The position numbers and the translations under genes were made by a program. From CAYUNA01 sp047629355 (GTDB taxonomy: Bacteria; Bacteroidota; Bacteroidia; Chitinophagales; Saprospiraceae), in NCBI GenBank assembly GCA_047629355.1, contig JBLHWU010000023.1, forward strand, positions 1-38,952: a stretch of 38,952 nt of DNA, in the 5' to 3' direction. The notes under the pieces are model-generated. The model made no database searches and was not told the origin of the DNA. It was given only the letters and a program-made list of their open reading frames with translations. This document shows, in pieces, positions 33,481 to 38,952 of this stretch. Numbering within the stretch: the first letter of the stretch is position 1; each line of letters starts with the position of its first letter.

Positions 33481-33712
33481 TATTAAGAACTAAAACAAAC
33501 TTTTGCTACACGAAATTTACTTTACACGCTATTTTACATGAAACAATTTTCTAGAATCTTCCTGTTTTTCGCAATTTCCCCCACATTTCCTCAAATATTA
33601 CTACTTCAATCAAAAACATTGTTGAAAATCTGAACGTTATTGTGTAGATTACTCAGCGAAAACCATCCGTTTCTCAAAAAACTTTCTAAGCCTATTTCAG
33701 AAATTTTAAACT

Positions 33713-36700
33713 ATGCAAAATAAAATATACCTCTTCTTTCTACTTCTTTGCCTTTCCTGGACTGCCACTTTCGCGCAATCTACTCAGACCGAATTTGGAA
33801 AAAACCGAGTACAATTTCACAATGATTTTGCGGAATGGAGCAAGTATGAAAGTCGAAATTTTATTACGTATTGGTATGGCGAAGGTCGGCTGATTGGGCA
33901 ATCCGTTGTGCAAATGGCGGAGTATGATTTTAGTGAAATTCAGGGGGTCTTGGAACATCGAATGAATGATAAAATTGAAATCATCGTTTATAAGGACTTG
34001 ACGGATTTAAAACAATCGAATATTGGCAGTGAAGAGTCCTTTGAAAATGCAGGCGGACAGACCAAGATTGTTGGTAATAAAATGTTCGTTTACTTCAATG
34101 GTGACCATAATGATTTGCGGCGACAGGTGCGCGAAGGGATTGCATCAGTATATTTGAATGCGATGTTGTTTGGTTCAAATTTGCAAGAAATTGTGCAGAA
34201 TGCCGTGATGATGAATTTGCCGAATTGGTTCAAACAAGGACTGATTGCTTTCGTCGGTGAACCATGGAGTTCTGCGTTGGACAACAAATTACGCGATATT
34301 TTATTATCAGAGAAATATGCCGATTTCAAGGAAATTGCGGATGCGCATCCAGCATTAGCGGGGCATTCTTTATGGTATTTTATTAGTCAAAATTTTGGAA
34401 ATTCTACGGTTTCAAATCTACTGTATTTGACTAGAATAAACCGCAGTGTAGACAGCGGATTTTTATACGTATTGGGCAGTACTTACGGAAAAACGGCTAA
34501 AAGTTGGAAGGAATTTTACTTGGCTCGCTATCAAGAGGAGAACAAATTGATGGAGCAACCAACGGGGGAAGTTGAAATTAAAAATAAGCACAATGTACCA
34601 ATCACTCAAGTAAAGTTGAGTCCTGATGGGCAACGAATCGTCTATGTTCAAAATGAAATTGGTAAGACAAAAGTCTTTATGCACGACCTGCAAACGGGTA
34701 AGCGCACGATGATTTTTAAAAACGGCTTCCGCAATGCGATTCAGCGAACAGATTTTAATTATCCGCTATTAGCTTGGACGCCAAATGGACAGGAATTGGC
34801 GATTATTTATGAAAAACGCGATGTGATTCAGTTGATGAAATACAACGTTTTCACGAAAGATAAAATCACGGAGGAAATTCCAAATCAATTCAACCGAATT
34901 TTTAGTGCGGAATTTATAAATATCACCGATTTAATCGTTTCGGGAGCAGTTAGAGGACAAACGGAATTGTTTATTTATTATACAATGACGCGGCAGGCGA
35001 AGCGATTAACCTTTGATTTTTGGGATGATTTAGATCCCGTTTTTACCAAAGCACATGGTCAACGAGGGGTTTTATTTGCGTCCAATCGGATTGATTCGAT
35101 GAATGTACAGATGCGATTGGATACCGTTTTACCGATTACAAATTACGACATTTTTTACTTGGATTTGGATAAAAAAGACAAGACTGAACTCGTTCGCGTT
35201 ACGAATACACCTTATATTAATGAGCGGCATCCTTCCCCGTTTAATGAGACTTGGTTTAGCTTTTTGACCGATGAAAGTGGCTTACAGAACCGTCGAGTTG
35301 GCTACCTTGAAGATTATTTACACCATATAGATAACGTGATTACTTTTGAGGACGGCGTGGAAATGCGCTTACATGCAGACACGCTACTTTCGAGCAAATT
35401 GGACAGCGCGGCGACGGCTTCCATTGATACAATTGTCGTCGATACGATTATCAAGCAGCGGGCGATTACGCACCTTGCTTCGAACTATGACCGCAGCATT
35501 TTAGAGCAAAGCACAGGGCGGCATACGGGCAAAATGGCGCAGTTGATTTTTAAAGATGAAATGTATCGAGTTTTTATAGAAAAATTAGACACGGCAAAGA
35601 CGGTTAATCCGACTTTGACCCAATTTCAAAAACAGCGATTGCAAATAGTTGATAATTTCGGAAATAGTGGAAATGAGCCGATTAACACCAATATTTTACA
35701 ACCAAAAGAAGAAGTAACGGAAATTGTAGAAATTCAGATTGTATCCGAAGAAGTACCCGAGACTAAGCAAGATTCGGACAAAATTGATATTGATAATTAT
35801 CTATTTCAAAGTGAATTTGATGATGAAGAAGTACCTTCGCCAACGCAGCAAGAAGAACCAACAGCAAAGGAAGAAAATAAAGAATCAAGTACTCGCTTTT
35901 TTCGTCAATTGAATTACAAATCGTCGTTAGAAGTCGCTTCAACAGAGAAAAAAGTCCACCGTTTTCGACCTGGACGAATTACGCCATATCGACTAAAGTT
36001 TCGGACAGATTATGTGACGACGCAGTTGGACAATAGCATTCTTTTTGAAGGATTGAACAGCTATGCCGGTGTGCCGCAAGATTTTGGCTACCCTGCACCG
36101 GGAATTTTATTGAAAGCTAATTTTAAAGATTTATTGGAAGATTATCAATTTGAGGGAGGAATTCGAGTGCCGACTTCTTTTAATGGGGCAGAATATTTCT
36201 TAATTTTTGATGACAATAAGAAACGTTTTGATAAAAGATATGCGCTGTATCGTCGGAAGTTGCGATTTAATTTACCTGAAGATACACCTGCGGTCAATAC
36301 CGTTGGTCCGACGAGTCCAAAGTTCGAAAATGAAATTGTTTTAGCGCAATATCGGGTTAAATATCCGTTGGACATTTTTACGAGTATTCGCGCGACGGGT
36401 TCGCTTCGATTTGACAATACGCGATTTTTAGCAACAGAATTGGCAACTTTAGAACCGCCGATAGTTCGGGAACAACGATTGGGTCTGAAACTCGAATATG
36501 TATTTGATAACACCTTGGATGTTTCTTTGAATATCAAAAATGGAACCCGGTATAAATTTTACATAGAATCTTCTAAAGGCTTTGATTTGTCTTTTCAAAA
36601 TGGCGCAAATTTAGATTTGAATCAAGGCTTTTTGTCAGTGATTGGTGCGGATGTACGGCATTATCAGCGATTTTTGAAACACTCGGTTTTAGCAGGTAGA

Positions 36701-37234
36701 TTTGCATTTGCTTCGTCATTTGGAAGTGAAAAAATCTTGTATCAATTGGGTGGTACAGACGGTTGGTTGTTGCCAAAATACAACACGGATATTCCTTTTC
36801 CACAATCCAGTGAATTTGCGTTTCAAACCATTGCGACCAATATGCGTGGCTTCCGTTTGAATATTCGAAATGGAAATTCTTTTGCGTTGATAAATACCGA
36901 ATTGCGGATGCCTGTTTTCCGTTATATCTTCCCGCATACACAATCCAATTTCTTTAGAAACTTCCAATTGGTCGGCTTTTTTGATGCAGGCACGGCTTGG
37001 CAAGGCACTGACCCGTTTGATGAAGATAGTCCAATTAATACGGAGATAATTTCGGACATTTCGCAGGTAGAAGTGAAGGTGACTTACTTCCGTGACCCAA
37101 TTGTGTTTGGGTATGGTGCAGGAATGAGAACGGTACTTTTTGGGTATTTTGTGCGGTTGGATTATGCGTGGGGATTGGAGACGCGGCAGGTGCAAGACCC
37201 GAGGTTGTATTTGAGTATTGGGATGGATTTTTAG
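33713..37234 (+). CDS. TolB-like propeller and outer-membrane barrel protein, 1173 aa
   Basis: This is a large exported protein with a signal peptide at 1-22 (LFFLLLCLSWTATFAQ). Residues 40-280 resemble an inactive peptidase-like module (IEIIVYKDLTDL, NWFKQGLIAFVGEPW, no HExxH zinc motif). From about 290 to 560 there are TolB/PD40-type propeller repeats (LSPDGQRIVYV at 302-312, FNYPLLAWTPNGQELAII, GVLFASNR). A charged low-complexity linker (about 665-730) follows. The C-terminal 370 residues look like an outer membrane barrel of the surface-antigen type, ending DPRLYLSIGMDF with a final Phe. Proteins of this layout and length are common in Bacteroidota, often labelled TolB-like, and have no fixed function. 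A structural or biogenesis role at the outer membrane is possible. Confidence 0.75.
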   Translation: MQNKIYLFFLLLCLSWTATFAQSTQTEFGKNRVQFHNDFAEWSKYESRNFITYWYGEGRLIGQSVVQMAEYDFSEIQGVLEHRMNDKIEIIVYKDLTDLKQSNIGSEESFENAGGQTKIVGNKMFVYFNGDHNDLRRQVREGIASVYLNAMLFGSNLQEIVQNAVMMNLPNWFKQGLIAFVGEPWSSALDNKLRDILLSEKYADFKEIADAHPALAGHSLWYFISQNFGNSTVSNLLYLTRINRSVDSGFLYVLGSTYGKTAKSWKEFYLARYQEENKLMEQPTGEVEIKNKHNVPITQVKLSPDGQRIVYVQNEIGKTKVFMHDLQTGKRTMIFKNGFRNAIQRTDFNYPLLAWTPNGQELAIIYEKRDVIQLMKYNVFTKDKITEEIPNQFNRIFSAEFINITDLIVSGAVRGQTELFIYYTMTRQAKRLTFDFWDDLDPVFTKAHGQRGVLFASNRIDSMNVQMRLDTVLPITNYDIFYLDLDKKDKTELVRVTNTPYINERHPSPFNETWFSFLTDESGLQNRRVGYLEDYLHHIDNVITFEDGVEMRLHADTLLSSKLDSAATASIDTIVVDTIIKQRAITHLASNYDRSILEQSTGRHTGKMAQLIFKDEMYRVFIEKLDTAKTVNPTLTQFQKQRLQIVDNFGNSGNEPINTNILQPKEEVTEIVEIQIVSEEVPETKQDSDKIDIDNYLFQSEFDDEEVPSPTQQEEPTAKEENKESSTRFFRQLNYKSSLEVASTEKKVHRFRPGRITPYRLKFRTDYVTTQLDNSILFEGLNSYAGVPQDFGYPAPGILLKANFKDLLEDYQFEGGIRVPTSFNGAEYFLIFDDNKKRFDKRYALYRRKLRFNLPEDTPAVNTVGPTSPKFENEIVLAQYRVKYPLDIFTSIRATGSLRFDNTRFLATELATLEPPIVREQRLGLKLEYVFDNTLDVSLNIKNGTRYKFYIESSKGFDLSFQNGANLDLNQGFLSVIGADVRHYQRFLKHSVLAGRFAFASSFGSEKILYQLGGTDGWLLPKYNTDIPFPQSSEFAFQTIATNMRGFRLNIRNGNSFALINTELRMPVFRYIFPHTQSNFFRNFQLVGFFDAGTAWQGTDPFDEDSPINTEIISDISQVEVKVTYFRDPIVFGYGAGMRTVLFGYFVRLDYAWGLETRQVQDPRLYLSIGMDF

Positions 37235-37257
37235 GGCAATTAACAATGAGTAATTTT

Positions 37258-37394
37258 TAATAGGTAGACAAATTAAATAGGATGGTTATACGGATTCGAG
37301 GGATTTAAATGGATTTTTTATAGGTCAGGTGCATTTTTTTAAAATACATTAGACCTACATGAATCCGTTCAATCCGTGTAACCACCCTACCTAA
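37258..37394. repeat. 137-bp imperfect palindrome with GGTTAYACGGATT arms
   Basis: ATAGGATGGTTATACGGATT on the left matches, in reverse, TAGGGTGGTTACACGGATT on the right, with further pairing GGATT...AGGTC inside. It lies just after the 1173-residue protein gene and could act as its terminator. ACACGGATTGAACGGATT words are, as I recall, dispersed in several Bacteroidota. Confidence 0.6.
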
Positions 37395-37469
37395 TAAACG
37401 TGAGTTTGGGATAGAACCGGATTAAACAAGTTGAATTTGAGCGTTATCAAAATCAGTTTTAGAAAATTT

Positions 37470-37727
37470 GGTAGTGTAACAAATGTGCACCACCATTTAT
37501 TGAAAAAGTGATTTATTACCGTGTAAACGAAGGTTCTTTTAGGTTTGAGCAGCGAGAAAATCGTAAGATTTTCGAGCTTCCAAAAACACAGTGCGCGTTG
37601 CCTACGGCAACGCGGGAGGGGTATTAAGGGACAAAAACGATTTTTGCAAAATCGTTTTTGTCCCTTAAAAATCCCTTTGATAAACAAAAGCACCTAAACT
37701 GTAAAAGTGCGCATTTGTGGCACTACC
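37470..37727. mobile_element. 258-bp MITE carrying hairpin-family copy 11 (complete)
   Basis: The ends GGTAGTGTAACAAATGTGC and, in reverse, GGTAGTGCCACAAATGCGC are inverted repeats of 21 bp with three mismatches. They are flanked by an exact 8-bp duplication GAAAATTT (37462-37469, 37728-37735). Inside is a full forward copy: the outer word ACCGTGTAA (37518), A GAGAAAATC-gtaa-GATTTTC, B CGCGTTGCC-tac-GGCAACGCG (37594-37614), and C, a 21-bp perfect stem TTAAGGGACAAAAACGATTT with loop TGC (37624-37668). Confidence 0.85.
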
Positions 37728-37738
37728 GAAAATTTTTG

Positions 37739-38588
37739 CTAATAAGTTGGAATAGCAGGAATCTTGTCTAAAAAAGTATAGGCAATGATAGCACCGAGTA
37801 CATTAGCAAAATAATTTTTCGTACTTCTGTTTCTGGAATGCTCAATATCCAGTTTGTTTTTTAAAATATCGAAGACGGTTTCAATAAGTCCTCGATGTCT
37901 CATATAGTATTTTTGTTCTGGGGGTTAGGTTTTGTTTTTTCTTCATATTTTTTCTTAATCGAGCAATCAGATTTAGTCCGTTTTCTTGTAAGGTGGCAAT
38001 GATTTTAGTCAAATATCCTTTATCTCCAAAAAGAAAGCCTTTGACTTTCTTGGAGATGGATAAAAGCAAATCTTGATTATTATCTACTATATTTTCAGGA
38101 CTTAATTTGAAAAGCACAATTTCACCTAAGTGATTGATTATCAAGTGTAATTTGAATCCAAAGAACCAACCAGTAGAGCTTTTTCCACGCGAAGCAACCC
38201 CTTTGTGAACTTGATGGCTTTCAATTTTGCGATTGTGAGAAACGACTAATTTTTTCGCGTCAATATAGTTTCCTTCTGTTGGAATGGAAAGCCGACAAGC
38301 AGCCATGAAAAAAGTCAAATAGAGATTTACTCTTGACATCAATTGCACAAAGCGATTATAGGATAATGCATTAGGAAAATAGGAGGAAAAGATTCCTCGA
38401 ATTACCTTATTGTAATACCATTTAAAACATCTAAAACCTGAAAAATGGTAATAAATAATAATCGTCATAATCTCACTTTCACTCATTTGAGGTTGCCTTC
38501 TTTTTTATGGTTTTTTAAGGGTATTAAGGCAATAATTATCAATTTGTTCATTGATACCTTTAAGAAAATCATCGCAAGCAATGAACAT
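37739..38588 (-). pseudogene. IS982-family transposase, one nonsense codon and one frameshift
   Basis: The longest open piece (38486 to 37881) is the middle of an IS982 DDE transposase: MSESEIMTIIIYYHFSGFRC, the catalytic Asp in NYIDAKKLVVSHN, SSTGWFFGFKLHLIINHLGE (family GWFFGFKLH), SPENIVDNN and FGDKGYLTK. Upstream in the same frame MFIACDDFLKGINEQ to LNTLKKP is followed by a TAA (about 38508) and then KRRQPQMSES, so one nonsense codon splits the N-terminus. At the 3' side a run of five C (minus strand; 37920-37924) shifts the frame; with four C the reading becomes NLTPEQKYYMRHRGLIETVF and continues to a TAG at 37739-37741 (IEHSRNRSTKNYFANVLG). Intact length would be about 280 residues. The right end ACCGTGCAAATAATTTT lies near 38611-38627; the left end is unclear because a MITE adjoins it. 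Confidence 0.88.
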
Positions 38589-38655
38589 TTCCACTAACTT
38601 TGTACTGCTTAAAATTATTTGCACGGTATAGAGATTATGAGTTAATACTTATTTT

Positions 38656-38811
38656 GTAATTACTCAGGTGGTTTAAACCTTATTTTTAGTTAAAAAGAGT
38701 TAAAAATATGCTTTTTTGTCGAAAATTTGAAAAAATCAGACAAATATAATTTTTTTAAAAAAAAACTATAAATAACTGATAATCAGTACGTCAAAGCACC
38801 TGAGTAGTTAC
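38656..38811. mobile_element. MITE, TIR GTAATTACTCAGGTG, copy 2 (156 bp)
   Basis: The ends GTAATTACTCAGGTG and CACCTGAGTAGTTAC pair with one mismatch. Exact 8-bp duplications CTTATTTT flank it (38648-38655, 38812-38819). It is shorter than copy 1 by about 28 bp in the middle and otherwise collinear. The right duplication overlaps a TATTTTTG promoter box. Confidence 0.87.
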
Positions 38812-38813
38812 CT

Positions 38814-38821
38814 TATTTTTG
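38814..38821 (+). promoter_or_regulatory. Promoter -7 box created or kept at the MITE edge
   Basis: TATTTTTG matches TAnnTTTG and begins 3 bp after the MITE right end; the -33 region is therefore MITE sequence. It would drive the gene starting at 38941. Confidence 0.45.
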
Positions 38822-38940
38822 CACCTCTATATTCGTGCATTTTTTCTGTTTAACCCAAAACATCACCAAAAATCATAGCTAAACTGCTGATAACCAATAG
38901 AAGCTATCCAAAACTCACGTTAATAAAGTAATAAAAAATA

Positions 38941-38952
38941 ATGTCAAAAAAA
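38941..38952 (+). CDS. Start of a gene running off the window
   Basis: ATG TCA AAA AAA after the A-rich leader AAAGTAATAAAAAATA looks like a Bacteroidota start (M-S-K-K), 120 bp after a promoter box. Only four codons are visible, so no product can be named. Confidence 0.4.

Noticed and set aside
37920..37924. Programmed frameshift in the IS982 transposase
   Set aside because: IS982 elements normally use one continuous frame, and the copy also has an in-frame TAA, so decay or a homopolymer error is simpler.

Overview
The window is chromosomal DNA of a low-GC Bacteroidota, most likely near the Saprospiria, although the family cannot be fixed from sequence alone. The evidence is: type IX secretion sorting domains (PNP motif, FIKK or KVIVAK ends), frequent TAnnTTTG promoter -7 boxes, A-rich leaders with few Shine-Dalgarno sites, a TonB receptor, a FadL-type porin, MtaB, and a eukaryote/archaeon-like ProS ending in Tyr.

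Left part (1-9.3 kb): a large GAF-domain protein; a short-chain dehydrogenase whose C-terminus has been replaced at a junction carrying an antisense thioredoxin-like tail; a T9SS tail fragment; a psuG-punA nucleoside salvage pair; a decayed acyl-CoA synthetase; and an MltD-like LysM transglycosylase. Middle (9.4-23 kb): a secreted protein of unknown function, a FadL-like porin, a low-complexity Ser/Arg-rich secreted protein with 14-residue repeats, proS, an STM3941-family membrane protein, a copper-type cassette mbnP-mbnH followed by a YHYH/T9SS protein, tRNA-Gln(UUG), and a TPR-coiled-coil-membrane adenylate cyclase. Right part (23-39 kb): a TonB-dependent receptor, an MDR oxidoreductase, a PlsC acyltransferase, an IphP-type lipoprotein phosphatase, mtaB, a radical SAM/SPASM protein, a large TolB-like propeller and barrel protein, a broken IS982 transposase, and the first codons of a gene running off the end.

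The striking layer is between the genes. Nearly every intergenic gap holds palindromic interspersed elements. One family (about 11 copies, both orientations) is built from up to three hairpins: A (GAAAATC stem), B (GC-rich stem, 3-nt loop) and C (long stem built on TTGAGGGATAAAAACG, 3-nt loop). The B and C stems vary by compensatory changes. Three copies lie inside larger elements with terminal inverted repeats and 7-8 bp target duplications (29891-30322, 33220-33362, 37470-37727). A second family (3651-3834, 38656-38811) is a MITE with TIR GTAAYTACTCAGGTG and 8-bp duplications. A third (20336-20411, 32035-32149) begins inside the TAG stop codon of the gene before it. Further large hairpins lie at 10527, 13957, 14099, 16642, 23107, 25857 and 37258. 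Hairpin C mostly faces the 3' end of the nearest gene, so these elements probably serve as terminators whatever their origin. The ACCGTGYAA end of several copies matches the end of the IS982 remnant, which suggests a possible mobiliser.

No CRISPR array, phage module, defence island or rRNA was seen. Gene functions are read from motifs only; no database search was possible.
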